Assembly (NCBI GenBank): GCA_917880885.1
Contig: OU862916.1
Location: 50,132,831 to 50,196,830 of the forward strand
Source: Limnephilus marmoratus
Lineage: Eukaryota > Arthropoda > Insecta > Trichoptera > Limnephilidae
DNA: 64,000 bases
Direction: 5' to 3'
The position numbers were made by a program, and so were the translations under genes. The notes under the pieces were generated by a model. The model did not search any database and was not told where the DNA came from. It worked only from the letters and a program-made list of their open reading frames with translations. Below, piece after piece: positions 22,688 through 34,385 of the stretch; within the stretch, counting starts at the first letter, position 1, and each line of letters starts with the position of its first letter.

Positions 22688-23548
22688 CTGTGAAGAAATA
22701 AAACAAACGTCCATTAGTGAAACAGTCACAGAGTCAATCACGAGAAATAAAAACATGTCATGTATGAGATAAAACTACAAAAAAATTTACAGAAAATGGA
22801 TTATTTTCACTTTTTTTAATTTTGAGAAGTCATTTGGCAATATTGGGTTCCATTCGAATAAATGGGAATGAATGAAAAATATCACAACAAAAAGCACGGC
22901 GAATCTAAATGCGCGAAACGCACGACACCAACACAACACGTCCGTTTACAAAATGAATCCGAAATAATAATGCATTCGAAAAATACATTATTTTTTCGAT
23001 CCTTCTCTTCCCGCATTGTATTTTGGCGCTCATTGTAGGAAATTCGAAGAGAAACCGAGATGCATTCATGAAAAAATAAAGCGCAGAGAACGATGCGCAT
23101 TAGGTAGGTACCGTTTGACCAAACATCGTGTGAACGAATCTTTACAATAAGAACACAAATAACAAATCCAGGTACGAAAAGATTTTGTTGTTCTAAGCGA
23201 AAAAATGTACCAAAATTTGGCCGTATGTGATCCAAATAAGGAAAATGCTAACCGCATGGGACCTACAATGATAATTTTCCGCGTGTTTTACTCGGATATT
23301 GACGGTTGAAGCTTTCTAAACGAACTGAAGTAAATTATATCTTTTCGACAAATTATTGTCGGTTCTCACAACTCAACTCTTTATCAGAGCGATAAGGACA
23401 TTTAAGTAGGTAGGTACCCAACTTTTTTTAAAAATTGACTGAGGGTAGTGAGTTGTCTCATTGATTCACATTTTATCAACAAATAGATACCTACCTACTT
23501 AGTTCCTACATACAATATCAGTAGACAAACACCATCCTTGTTACACGT

Positions 23549-23570
23549 ACACACACACACACACACACAC
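23549..23570. repeat. (AC)n microsatellite
   Basis: Eleven uninterrupted AC units, in the large zfh2 intron. Confidence 0.9.
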
Positions 23571-24587
23571 TATTGCAGTTCCAGTCAAAAATTAAAGAAA
23601 CATAAATAAAGTATCACAGTCGTTAGCTGATAAGTTTCTAAGTACTTTCTTGCAAGGGTGTCGAGGCTTTTTAACAGATTTCTCGATTTTTCGGAACAAA
23701 ACTGTTTGATAGGAAATAAAACTGACATTGCACACCACTGATAGGCAGGTACCTATCAATTTATTTGATTTGACTTAAATGTGTATTAGGTTCTTGCATA
23801 TCTAATAATGAAGTCGCTAGGTAGGTAGAGATATAACGATATTTGATCATCTAATCAGTTTTTAACGGTTAAAAGATTGGTTCACAACAAAAAATGGGTT
23901 ATTCACAATAAGATACTAATAACACGTAGATACCTGGAACCTATATAAGATGTTTTTCTCTGATTTTATCGATCGTGTATGCCGCCATTTGCTATTTAGA
24001 ATATTCTTCTTTGACTAAACAAAAAAGTTGTGTTTGTGAAGTGAAACGTCAGTCAAGATAAACTGCTACAATGAGCTCCCATTTTTGTCCCGAATGGATG
24101 TAAGTAGGTAACTAACTCAAACAAAGAGTAAAATGTTACATTCAATATTCAATACATCGGACCGTACAAAAGGGAGATTTCAGATTCCATTATTTTTGGG
24201 AACTGTATCAGAGATTGTCAAAGTTATGCGACCGATGTTTGGTGTTCTTCTATTTCAAATTTAAGATCCTATTAGATAGAGGCACCTAAGCACCTAAGAA
24301 CCGTGACTGTTTTTTAAATATTAAAAAATTCTGAAATTGAAACAATTGATTTATGGTGGAATTCCAATCTTCAGGTACCAACCTATATTAAAAACAATAA
24401 TTTTTTACCCCAAATTAACCTTTGCACAGTCTTGGTAACAATATTTAAACGGTTTTGATGTTTTTGAAAACATGTAATTTGAACTTAGCAATCAAAAGTC
24501 GTGAAAAAAGTGCGGGAACTATCAAATCCTACCTAAATATGATTAGAGATTTTCACGATCCAAAGTATTATCAAGATTTATTTGTAT

Positions 24588-24740
24588 CACGCCGTGCTGC
24601 GCTACCTCCTTCTTACAAAGTTTCGGAAAGCATTACAGTGTCTATCATCAACGTCTGCTTTGATGATGCGTCATTGTAATGCTGTCTGAAACGCTGACTA
24701 AGCGAGGTAGAGCAACACTGTATTATACCCCAAAAAACAA
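24588..24740. repeat. foldback MITE, diverged copy
   Basis: Starts GCCGTGCTGCGCTACCTCC and ends near ACCCCAAAAAAC, with internal TTTCGGAAAGCATTACAGTG answered by AATGCTGTCTGAAACGCTG. It is related to 6829-6988 and lies in the large zfh2 intron. Confidence 0.6.
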
Positions 24741-26062
24741 ATCATGATAATTATTTCTTCCTAGTTTATAAATTATCGTGACCACGATAATTTTGTACAA
24801 CTTTATTAATAACAAAATTATCTTGGATTTGCCGGAAATCCGCAGGTGTATCTTCTTACTACCTAAGTAATAAAGTGTAGGCGTTAAAATTTTTTTTTCT
24901 TGAAAACAAATCAACGACTTTTTACACGTGTTTATAGTTTTAACAACTGTTTTTAATAAATTAAAAGTATCTAATGTTTTTTTAAGAACATTGTGTAAAA
25001 TATGTTTTTAAATGAACTTACCTACATAAAGTAGGTAGGAATTCGTGGGAAAGTCAAATCCACTTGTGTGTGGGTATCATTTTCCCCTTCGATGTTTTTC
25101 CCAATGCAAATGAATTTATACGAATAGGAATCAAATATTTTAAATGATCCATTTCAATAGTAATTTTTCAATGATATTTTTGATAATCATTTGGTTATTT
25201 ATACAATTCTACATCAGTATAATGGCGGGAAGTACCTTCGTAGGTGGGTAGGTACTCAAGATTGATTGCTTCAATATCCGAATCAGAAATAGAAACTACT
25301 ATCAATATTTAGTTTATCAATTTTCACTTTTTTTTCTAGGAATCCCTTCAATCCACTTTGATTCTGAAGTGGAATAAAAGAAAGCTTTCGACTAAAAACA
25401 ACTGGTTTTCGGTAACTCTTTAAAAATCAGTAAAATATTTTACCCTGTTTCCAACGAAGATAAGAAAAGTCCCATTAATGGGAAAGGTTGACCAATTTAA
25501 TCATCACCAATGTAAGTCGAAAGTCAAATATTTAGGTAGGTATATGTTCCTAAATTTCACATAAAAAATTGTTTAGCTTCCATAAACAGGTTACTCTACA
25601 TTTTACGCTTTGTGATTTTTGATATTGTGCACTTTTCGTAACAATTGATTAAAGTTATTAGGAAAAGATTGAGAATCTGTGAACTATGGTCCGGTATATT
25701 TGGTCTTAAGAACAATATCTTGTAGCTGGGTACACAACACATCTACACATAGGTATCTTCGGATTAAAAGAGGGATGCGTTTGAATAGAAATAAAGAGAG
25801 AACGCAGAGAGAACAAAATGTGGAGAACAAGATATTATGTAGGTAGGTATCTACCTAAACACCAACTCGTTTGAAGAACCGGATTTGCCAAGATTCATTG
25901 TTCATAATGTGCGTTTTAATTTTGACCACTCCGTACTATACCTACCCTAACTACTAGGTACCTACGTAACGTTCCTCCTAGATGTAACAATCTTCTTTTA
26001 TGTGAGTGTAATCCATATGTCTTGGCTAGTGATGTGTTGTGAATTTAATGTTGACCTGACAG

Positions 26063-26814
26063 TTGATCCCCCGACAGTTGGACCCCCGATATTATGATTT
26101 TTTTTTTTTATTTAATAAAATAGTATCAATTACATGTTTATATACATTAAATAAAGTTTTCTATTAAAATACATTTAATAAAACGCTTTACACGCTTTTT
26201 AAGAGCAGAGCTCGAGTTAAAAAGGCGGATAAACGCATGTTAACCACAATTTAGCAAACGAAAAATAATATTTTTTTAAATATATTAAACAAAAAATAGA
26301 CAATTAACAGAAAATAAGAAAAAATCATATTTGTACATATATATAAATATTTTTTTATATACATGTATAAAACAAATATCTAATAGATAAGAAAAACAAC
26401 AGATTGAAGCGGATGAGATAAAAAATAATGAGAGAAAAAGGATAACTAATGTTATATTTGAGTTGTTATGTTGATAAGTTACCTATATAAAAAGAGTTTT
26501 TATTGATTTTTTGAATTTTTTGTATTATAAAATTACAATTTTTGTGCATTCTTTAGCAATTTCAAAGCTAAAATCGACTTCAAAAATAAATTTAATAACA
26601 AGTTTGAATAAATATTGAACGAATTTATTTAGTGTATCGATTTTTTGTATACGTACCTATACGATGATGTGTTACAGTAGGTATTAGGTATAGACAAGCA
26701 GTTTTATTCTCTCTGAATAAAATCTATTTTCTCTGAACCGACTGCGAATTGAATATAAGTTTATAAGTATGCCGCAGGGGGGAGGGGGGGGGGGGGCAAT
26801 TGTCGGGGGATCAA
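26063..26814. mobile_element. possible TIR element with a G-rich end
   Basis: The 18-mer TTGATCCCCCGACAGTTG at 26063-26080 is answered by its inverse with one mismatch at 26797-26814. The right end is preceded by a G tract including 13 consecutive G (26784-26796). The interior is very AT-rich with no coding capacity. No target duplication was recognised. Confidence 0.45.
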
Positions 26815-27111
26815 TTTTCATGGAATTGAATCTAGTAGATATAAAAGAGAAAAGAAGTATTATTTTAATGCATCTACTTAACTAACTTAATTAACGCACC
26901 TAATTTGTAGATCTTACAACTTTAAAAGATGCTGAAAAAGTTGACACTCTCTGTGAATTTTCATCTAAAAACCTTTTTTTATCTGAACTTTACGACTTAC
27001 AAAAATAGTGTTATTAACAACCAGTAGGTGAGTAGGTACAATATATCATGGTTTTATGTTTTAGTGATATTTTTATTTTCGAATATGCAATTATCAGATA
27101 GGGAAACAGTC

Positions 27112-27406
27112 CAGTGGCGGTCCGTGAGTTTTCAATGAGCTGGAGTGCTAACATTGAAAAATACGACGTTACCTATTGATGATGTTGTGTAGCTGAAAAC
27201 GATTTTTTTTTTAAATTCAGCTTTTTGTATGAAGATATTACAGTATGTGGATGCGGCGCATCCCCACACTGAAAGAATGCTAAAAATCTCGAAATATTGA
27301 AAAATATTAAAATATTAAAAAAATAATTCAGCTACAAACAACATCAATAACTTCGTATTTTTCAATCTTAGCACTCTGCTTGCTGAAAACTCACGGACTA
27401 CCACTA
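27112..27406. mobile_element. hAT-type MITE, related to 7658-7947
   Basis: 295 bp with ends CAGTGGCGGTCCGTGAGTTT and, inverted, AAACTCACGGACTACCACTA. The internal layout resembles the 7.66 kb copy (ATGATGTTG, GTATGAAGAT, ACAACATCAATAA). I see no clear 8-bp target duplication, so the ends have mutated. It lies in a zfh2 intron. Confidence 0.7.
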
Positions 27407-27859
27407 CAAATCTACTAGATAGGCTTTTTTGGTAGTAGGTAGGTACCTACCTACATATTTTTATGAACTCCAGGCAATTGTACCCTGGTACATTTTTACG
27501 GTAGGTAACCTAAGCATTCCTAAGTGCAAAAATTGACACTATGTGATTTTAAACAAAACACGAATGATACCTACTCAGAAAATCTATGCAGAATACATTT
27601 TGAAAGGCTTTGAAAAAAAAATAACGTGTGTAGTACCTACCTACACATGATTCCAATTGCGCAGGTAGGTAGGTACCTAATTACTTTAACTCGATTAAAG
27701 CATAACTCCATAATTATTGTATTTGAATGTAGTAATAAATAGTCCATGTTTTATAAATAATGGTTCAACATTTCATTCGGTTATTAAAACTAATTAAAAT
27801 TTAAAATCACGCAATTCGATAAATGAATAAAAAAGTTCATAAAATACATCCACCAACGT

Positions 27860-28060
27860 GTCACCGGCCAATGTCTCCCCCACTACCATATTTTGTCTCT
27901 TTCCGATATGCAGATTTCCAGTACATTGTCCTTGTTAATGTAGGGCGGCTCTTTCCCCCGTACGGCGGCGTCCCGCTCACACGCCGGGGGGCGGGGCCGC
28001 GGCCGGCCAATGGTGGGCGAGCAACGCAAAAGGCGCGCTATTAAAACCTGTATTAGACGC
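27860..28060. promoter_or_regulatory. GC-rich island in a zfh2 intron (possible internal promoter or enhancer)
   Basis: A roughly 200-bp GC-rich stretch in an AT-rich intron, not part of any repeat seen in the window. It has a GC box (GGGGCGGGGCC, about 27987-27997), a CCAAT box (28007-28011) and an AT-rich TATTAAAA (28039-28046) in plus-strand order, as in a TATA-type promoter. No recognisable exon follows on either strand. A 73-codon plus-strand frame across it has no domain. Confidence 0.35.
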
Positions 28061-28731
28061 TCGAGTTTGAATTTAATTGGAAATAATTATTATTTGCAAT
28101 ATTGAGACGTTTGTTGAAATGGCCATGTGTCTGTGAGTGCGAGCCGAACGTTATTATTAATTAAATGTTATGAAGTATGAAAAACATTTAAAAAATATTC
28201 GCAGATATCAAACATTTTTACTGGTTTTTAATGACAAGATTTGAAAACTACGCAGTCTTTTTAATGATTTTCACTAAAATGAAACATTAAAAATCACGTT
28301 TTTTTCGCAGTTCGTTATCCAATCTAATGGTGAGTTTGGACAACACGTGTTTTGTAAAAAAACGGTTAAAAGATGGAATGCAATTGTGTGGATTGGTCAA
28401 TATATATTTTATAATGAGTTTTCAAATGAAGAACTTTGGAACACGTCGAAGTTGAACGAATCAAAAATAATTAAAATGAATCGGTTATTTTGATGGAATT
28501 CCTGGTAGGTAGGTACCTACCTACCTACCTGGATTTATCTTTTGCATGGGTTAGGTACCTAACTACCTACTACTCAGTGTCGATTTTATCGCACCTAATT
28601 ATACCTAATTTGATATCTATGGTTTAGCTATTACCTAACGTATGTATCTGATATCCAACGAATTTTTTATCATTGCTACCAAAATGTAGGTAGATAACAC
28701 AATTTTATTATCAAATTTAAAATATTTCTTC

Positions 28732-29628
28732 AATTTGGGAGGCTGGAATGGGTACCGCCGCCTCGGGAACCATTTGTCGTATAACCAACTCCTCTGCCAT
28801 TGTTCGCCTCCCCAATTGGTTCGCTACGTTTGCTGATGAGCAGGGGTGCCCGGGTGTATGGGGTGAGGCTCGTCTTGGTCTCGGATCACCTGAACTAGAA
28901 CTCTCCTTCCTTTCCTTAAAAAAACGCTCCACACGGCATCCCTAAAGATGACAGACCCTGAGGGAAATTATTTTCTTCAGGGCCACCTGTGTGGAAAAAG
29001 CCTTAAGCCTTTTCCCCCCCAGAATTCTCCTCACCTTTCTTTCCTCAAAAAACCCTCCACACAGATGACCCAAAGATGACATAAGCCCAAAGATGACATA
29101 GGCACTGAGGAAAGTTATTTTCTTCAGGGCCTCCTATGTGGAATAAACTGAATCCCAGATTCCTACTCATCCCTCAAACCCTTTTCTTCCCAGAACTCTC
29201 ATCTGCTTCCTTTCCTCAAAAAAACCCTCCACACAGATGACCCAAAGATGACATAAGCCCAAAGATGACATAGGCACTGAGGAAAGTTATTTTCTTCAGG
29301 GCCTCCTGTGTGGAATAAACTGAATCCCAGATTCCTACTCATCCCTCAAACCTTTTTTCTTCCCAGAACTCTTGTCTCCTTCCTTTCCCCAAAAAAACCC
29401 TCCACACAGATGACCCAAAGATGACATAGGCACTGAGGAAAGTTATTTTCTTCAGGGCCTCCTGTGTGGAATAAACTGAATCCCAGATTCCTACTCATCC
29501 CTCAAACCTTTTTTTCTTCCCAGAACTCTCATCTCCTTCCATTCCTTAAAAAAACTCTCCACACAGCATCCCCAAAGATGACATAGGCCCTGAGGGCAAT
29601 CATTTTCCTCATGGCCTCCCTCCCTTCC
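28732..29628 (+). repeat. SINE-like family, copy with internally amplified 3' end
   Basis: It begins with the family start (TTTGGGAGGCTGG, then CCGCCTCGGGAACCATTTGT) and runs to the 3' module with TCCTCAAAAAAACCCTCCAC and the GAGG...CCTC hairpin. That module is repeated about five times in tandem (hairpin centres near 28980, 29117, 29288, 29444 and 29603; spacing 135-172 bp). It lies inside a zfh2 intron. Confidence 0.7.
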
Positions 29629-30077
29629 AATTTTTATATTAGAGATCATGTAAAGAAAATGGTCGATTTAGAAAAACAATCTGAGATGTTCATTTCTGCC
29701 AGATCGTAGACAAAAGTGATGTATAAACTATTTTGGTGCTGTGTTAATTGAAAAAAGACTGTGATTTCCTACGAGAGTGATGGCGACAGAGGTCAATTTA
29801 ATTTGAATCTAATGACGATCTGCCAGACAAATCTTTGGTCGAGTGCAAAGTCCTCGAAGGCAGACGGTCCCATTAGATTTATTGATATCTTTTTTTATCT
29901 ATCATTGGAGCGAAGTTAATGTGGTGGCAAATAATAAGTAGGTAACATCGTCTATTACGTGACACGATAATTTCTGAAGTAGGCTGCAATCCACGATTTT
30001 TTGTTTTTGTTTTAGTTCCTAAATAGAAATTTGACGTAATTTGAAGGAATGTTTAATTTATTACGTACATTAAAAAA

Positions 30078-30650
30078 GGCGCACGTTCATACGTTCCTTG
30101 TGTATAGTTTCTTAGTATTTTTTAACAATTTAAAAATCAATTGGCTTAAAAATGTGTGACACGCTTCGTGTAAACTGCTACCGAATATTTGCCATTTGAT
30201 TTTCAACACCAATTTAAGTAATCTATGTCATAACCATCATTATAAAGCATCGTACGTTCTTTGAGTATAGTTTCCTAGTATTTTTTAGAAAAAATTCAGA
30301 AGTCGTTAAATCAATCGCTTTACAAAGTGACACGCTTTGTGTAAACTGCTACCGAATATTTGCCAATGGTAATTTTCCAAGTGCCATTTGATTTTATCTA
30401 TTGAATTAAACTATGTCATAAGTCATAACGATAATTATAATGCACGTTCGTTCCTTGAGTATAGTTTCTAAGTATTTTTTATGGAATTTTTTTGAAATCA
30501 TTCACTCAATCGCTTTAAAAATGTGTGACACGCTTCATGTAAACTAAACTGCTACCGAATATTTGCCAATGGTAATTTTCCACGTGCCATTTGATTTTCA
30601 TCACCAATTGAAGTAAACTATGTCATAACGATCATTATAAAGACAGTAAA
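30078..30650. repeat. tandem repeat, about 170-200 bp unit, three copies
   Basis: TAAACTGCTACCGAATATTT occurs at 30171 and 30342, with AAACTGCTACCGAATATTTG at 30546. Each is preceded by GAGTATAGTTT/GTGTATAGTTT and TGACACGCTT. It lies in the large zfh2 intron. Confidence 0.8.
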
Positions 30651-31412
30651 CATGTTTTAGGCAAGTCAGTGTTGTGGACGTTAAAAAAAAATGATTTCAA
30701 AAGCCTGATTCTAAAAGAATTTGATTTTAATAACTTGTGGTGAAAACACGAAACAATAACAAAAAACAAAGATTGTACGTGCCTACTTATCTACGACATC
30801 AAAATAACCTAGGCTGACTCTAGCTGGGAGAAAGTTTGGTACAATACCAGACATTGGACAATGGTAAACCATATTCGTTGATCATCGTCATCATCATTTG
30901 AAAGGTTACGTAACACCATTTTAACCGCTCCATTTATGTGTTGAATGTAAAACTAAATTAACTGATTAAACTTTTTTTAAACGACAGCAGATGGCTTGTT
31001 GTTGCAACACTCAAAAAAGCTTACACCGTCGATCAGAATTCATGAGCTTTTATTTTTTTGTCTGTCGTAAATTTAGTTCATTTTTGTTTCATAATTATGA
31101 TGCGGCGAAAACTAGGTAGGTAAGTGAACTTTCAAATTTGAAAGGAACAAGCTCCCAACCTTGTGGGAACATAATTGCTTTGTTTTGGGTGGAAGTACCA
31201 TATGGTAGCCGAGGGTGGAAAAGTGCTTTAGATTAAAATTAAGGAAGCGAGGTAAAGTGCGATGCTCAATTAAACTGGTTTCTCGTCGAATTTCAAACAT
31301 ACGCGTATAACGGTATCTCTGCAATCAAAATTAAGTTTATTGGCACCCTTAATATAAAGACCAAAAGAATAAACAGTGAATTAGATAAAAAGTTTAATAT
31401 TAATTTACTAAC

Positions 31413-34254
31413 CTGTTTCAGATTCTCCAAAGGACTGGTCGGGGTTCGGCATCAGTTGGAAGACTTCCCCGATGTCAGCCGGCATGTCCTTGCCCTCGGA
31501 GCGGCGTTGAAGTTGATGGATTTGCTCCATTTGAAGGTGGTTGAGAGAGCGAGCGTGTTGCAGTAGGGGCAGCCGTGCTCGTGCCACGAATCCACATAAC
31601 GCGCATCGTGCTCGCGTGCCCGGGGGCGCAGAGCGCAACAACCTGAGCAACAAAGCGCCCGCCTCGTGGCGAGAGCCCGCGGCGTGCAATTGCAACTTGT
31701 GCGCTGAATTGGTATAGTAGTCGCACGCGTTACATCTTACTTGAACTCCACCAGCAGCGGAAGCATACTTGAGCTTCCATTCGTTCCGGGGTCCACCTTC
31801 TTTGACGTGGTTCACGTGTTGTAAGCGTTGCAGATGCTTATCGGTCTTGCAATGTAATTGGAAGTTTGCTTTCAGGTTGGTCTTGTAAGTACAAAGCTTG
31901 CACACGTAGTGACCGGCAACAAGGGCGAGGATTTCTTGCTCGCGAACCTTTGTCCTGTCCTGGGCAAGATGTTGGGCCAAAGCTTCCAACGAGTCTGTGG
32001 AGAAGCAGTTGCATACGCAGCAGGAATAAATTCGATCCGGATCAGGATCTGCAGGTTCCGGTGGAGGTTCCATCGTGTCAGGATTAAGGCCGAGGTCCAA
32101 ATGCGGCGCAAGATCTGGAGGACCATGACCTGGTAGGGGACCACCTGTCATAAGTTGAATCATGAGGGCTTGATTGTAAGCCATATCGGCCAAAGCAGCT
32201 TCGGCATTAGGCAAAGGTTTGTCTGCTGGCAGTAGTCCTGGATGGAAATGAAGAAGACCTTCGAGTTGCTGCTGACCATGCTGATGCTGGTGTTGGAGAG
32301 CAGATAGTGTCTGCATGTGTTTAACATTCTGTTGCAGAACCAGCATGTTGTGCGTATGCTTCTCAGACGTCATGTGGATTCGCAAGTTTCGCGCCACATT
32401 CGTTTCATAATTACACACATCACAGCGGAAAGTGGGCTTCGGCTTATGTGAGGTGACCGGAGAATGATGTGGAGGAGGCGGGGGTTTGTGTGGACCAGGA
32501 GGAGTATGGGGAGGAGGTTGAGGAGCGAGGGGTTCACCACCCCCACCACCTCCGCCTCCGCCACCATTTTGCAGTTCTTGCATGTTATTTAAATGCTTGT
32601 CTGATTGCATATGAATGCTAAGATTTCCTTTGGTTGTTGTTGAATAGTTGCATACTTCGCAGCGGTAAGGTTTGTATCCGCAAGTGTATGTTTCTCCCCG
32701 AGCGAGTCGTGGATGAGGCTGCCCCGCGATGCAGTATATACAGCTCGTTTCTGCCTCAGGGTGTTTCTCTTTCATATGGATTTCAAGCGTTTCCTGATAT
32801 TTGTAATGCCAGTTACATTTGGGACACTTGAGAGTCTTGCAGGAGTTTCGACTATGCATACCGGCGAGCGGTCCACCCATCCTACTGGACGCGAGGATCA
32901 GTTCGCACTTGGGGCAGTCTGCGGCGGATGGTCTCCCTTGCAAATGCTCGGGACACACGCCAATAGTAGTTCCCGAGAGGAAGGCTGGGGGTGCTGGGAG
33001 GGAGGAGAGGGATGCCAGGGAAGAGGGAGCGGGTGTCCCCGGGGAGTTGGGAGATCCTCCTCGCGACTGGACGGAGGCGTTGATCGCTTGAGGATTTTGC
33101 ACCGTGATAAGAGACATCGGCGGATCTCCCCAGACGTTGTTGGGGCCTCCGCCTACACTCCTTCCACCGTCCATATCCTGTCTTTCGCAGGAACCATTGT
33201 CGAGTAAACTATCATTATTACTATCACTAGCGTTAGAGTCTGTCTGTTTATTCATTAAAGAATTAGGAACTTCCGTTACGTCAGCGGACCCCTGCAGCGG
33301 GTGAGAAGAGGAGGGCGGTGAAGCTGCTCCCGATGGTTCCAAGAAGGACACGAGGGGCTCCTTCTCCTTACCCACACACTGGATGATCGCCGATGAATTT
33401 TTGCGCGCGAGGACGTCTTTTTCACTGTCGAGCAGCGTTAGTCCATGATCAGTCTGCGCGTGCGCGATGAACGATTTCGCATATCCGAAACTCAGTTTAC
33501 ACACAAAACACATGAGAATTGGTTTAACCGGCACACTGAGGCAGTCGCGAGCGCGGTAGTGGTCGCGCAGTTGGGCAGGTCGCGTCTTGTCTCGAAAACT
33601 GAATACTCGGTACGTGTGCACGGCGGGTGGTTCGGGCACGCGGGCGGGCGGCGCTCCCATCGCGCACAGCGCGCCGTACAGCTGCTGGCGGGACACGTAC
33701 ACGGCGCTGGCGATCTGCGGGAACTCCCGCGGCACGTCAGCCGGCACTCCCCGCCCGTCCACGATGCAGCCGTCTCCCAGCAGCCTCGGCAGACTCGCCT
33801 CTTCGTCCGAGAGCTCGGATTCCTCGATGATGTAGGCGGAGCCATCTGGGTTGTAGACGATCTTGCCATCGAACTGCTCGACGTCCGAAGACAGGCTGCA
33901 GTTGTCCGGCGTATGGCGGGGCGTGTGGGCGGGATGGGTGGTGTGCGCGGGGTGCGGGGCGAGTGCGGGGTGCGGCGCGTGCGGAGGGTGCAACGCGCGC
34001 GGGGGCGAGGCGGCGGCCTCTTCCTCGGGACTCATGTCTTCTTCTTCGTAGGCGTAGGAGTTCTGCGGATCGTCCCGCTTCCGTTTTCTCTTGCGCGCGC
34101 CGCCGGGGGCGCTAGTGGGCTCGGGTCCCCCGGCCTGTCCCTGCGCTGGACCCAGTGTGTGACCCTGCTGACCCTGCTCCTGGCCGTGACCCTGACCTAG
34201 TCCCTGTCCCTGTCCCTGTCCCTGACCCTGTCCTGACAGCACCGGGCTGGGCAT
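31413..34254 (-). CDS. zfh2: zfh2 exon A: N-terminal zinc-finger region (residues 1-948)
   Basis: First coding exon, 947 codons plus one base. ATG 34254 is the first in-frame ATG after an in-frame TGA in the leader; its -3 base is G. Residues 8-40 are a Gly-Gln repeat, 53-60 a basic Arg/Lys stretch (possible nuclear signal), and 85-115 a His-Pro-Ala repeat. The segment at 126-146 (FDGKIVYNPDGSAYIIE) is typical of ZFHX N termini. C2H2 fingers: C249/C252/H265/H270; C477/C480/H493/H498; C532/C535/H548/H554; C611/C614/H627/H633; a degenerate one near 745-765; C785/C788/H801/H807; C841/C844/H857/H863; C884/C887/H900/H906. Several have the U1-type wide His spacing. A run of ten Gly sits at 564-573. 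Donor GTTAGT follows 31413. The exon is GC-rich against an AT-rich background, so long open frames on the opposite strand are shadows. Confidence 0.93.
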
Positions 34255-34287
34255 GACGCCTGGGGCCGGCCGGCATCACATCCCTCC
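34255..34287 (-). promoter_or_regulatory. zfh2: zfh2 5' leader segment with two upstream AUGs
   Basis: 33 nt between the acceptor CAG (34290-34288) and the main ATG. It contains an in-frame start-stop pair ATGTGA (34281-34276). A second overlapping ATG at 34276-34274 opens a 54-codon frame shifted +1 from the main one and ends at TAG 34114-34112 inside the coding sequence. Both upstream ATGs have G at -3. This arrangement usually lowers initiation at the main start. It applies only to transcripts using this acceptor. Confidence 0.6.
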
Positions 34288-34385
34288 CTGAAACAACAAC
34301 AAAAGTATGCGTGAGAAATTATAATACATGACCACAACTACACACAAGTATGGCAATTATATACATATAGGGATGTCTTGATAAT

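Larger units (their letters stand above)
22688..31412 (-). other. zfh2 intron between exons A and B (8.7 kb)
   Basis: GT at 31412-31411, AG at 22689-22688, phase 1. It holds a foldback element (24588-24740), a G-rich TIR element (26063-26814), a hAT-type MITE (27112-27406), a GC-rich island (27860-28060), a tandemly expanded SINE-like array (28732-29628), a roughly 170-bp tandem repeat (30078-30650), an (AC)n tract, and many GTAGGTACCTAC palindromes between 23.4 and 28.6 kb. The rest is AT-rich with nothing I recognise. Confidence 0.85.
13839..34287 (-). other. zfh2: zfh2 gene span (zinc finger homeodomain 2; ZFHX3/4 orthologue)
   Basis: Gene model read from the sequence. A splice acceptor (TTTCAG) ends at 34288 and is followed by 33 nt of leader, then ATG at 34254. 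Exon A ends at 31413 with donor GTTAGT in phase 1 (a single G). Exon B starts at 22687 after TTCTTCACAG with the two bases AT, making an Asp codon at the join, and ends at 19689 before GTAAGT in phase 0. Exon C starts at 17006 after GTCGTAG in phase 0 and reads to TAG at 13841-13839. Summed coding length is 9009 nt, 3003 codons including the stop. The phases agree at both joins. The product is a nuclear DNA-binding transcription factor of the ATBF1/ZFHX class; in flies zfh2 acts in the nervous system and in proximal-distal limb patterning (family knowledge). The promoter and 5' exon are not identified; they should lie above 34287. Confidence 0.93.

Noticed and set aside
22320..22772. 150-codon plus-strand frame with a leucine-rich stretch resembling a membrane segment
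   Set aside because: Antisense to the polyglutamine tract of zfh2; Leu repeats are the complement of CAG codons, and the frame crosses the splice site.
33445..34200. 251-codon plus-strand open frame
   Set aside because: Lies antisense to the GC-rich zfh2 exon A; composition is explained by the opposite-strand codons and no domain is visible.
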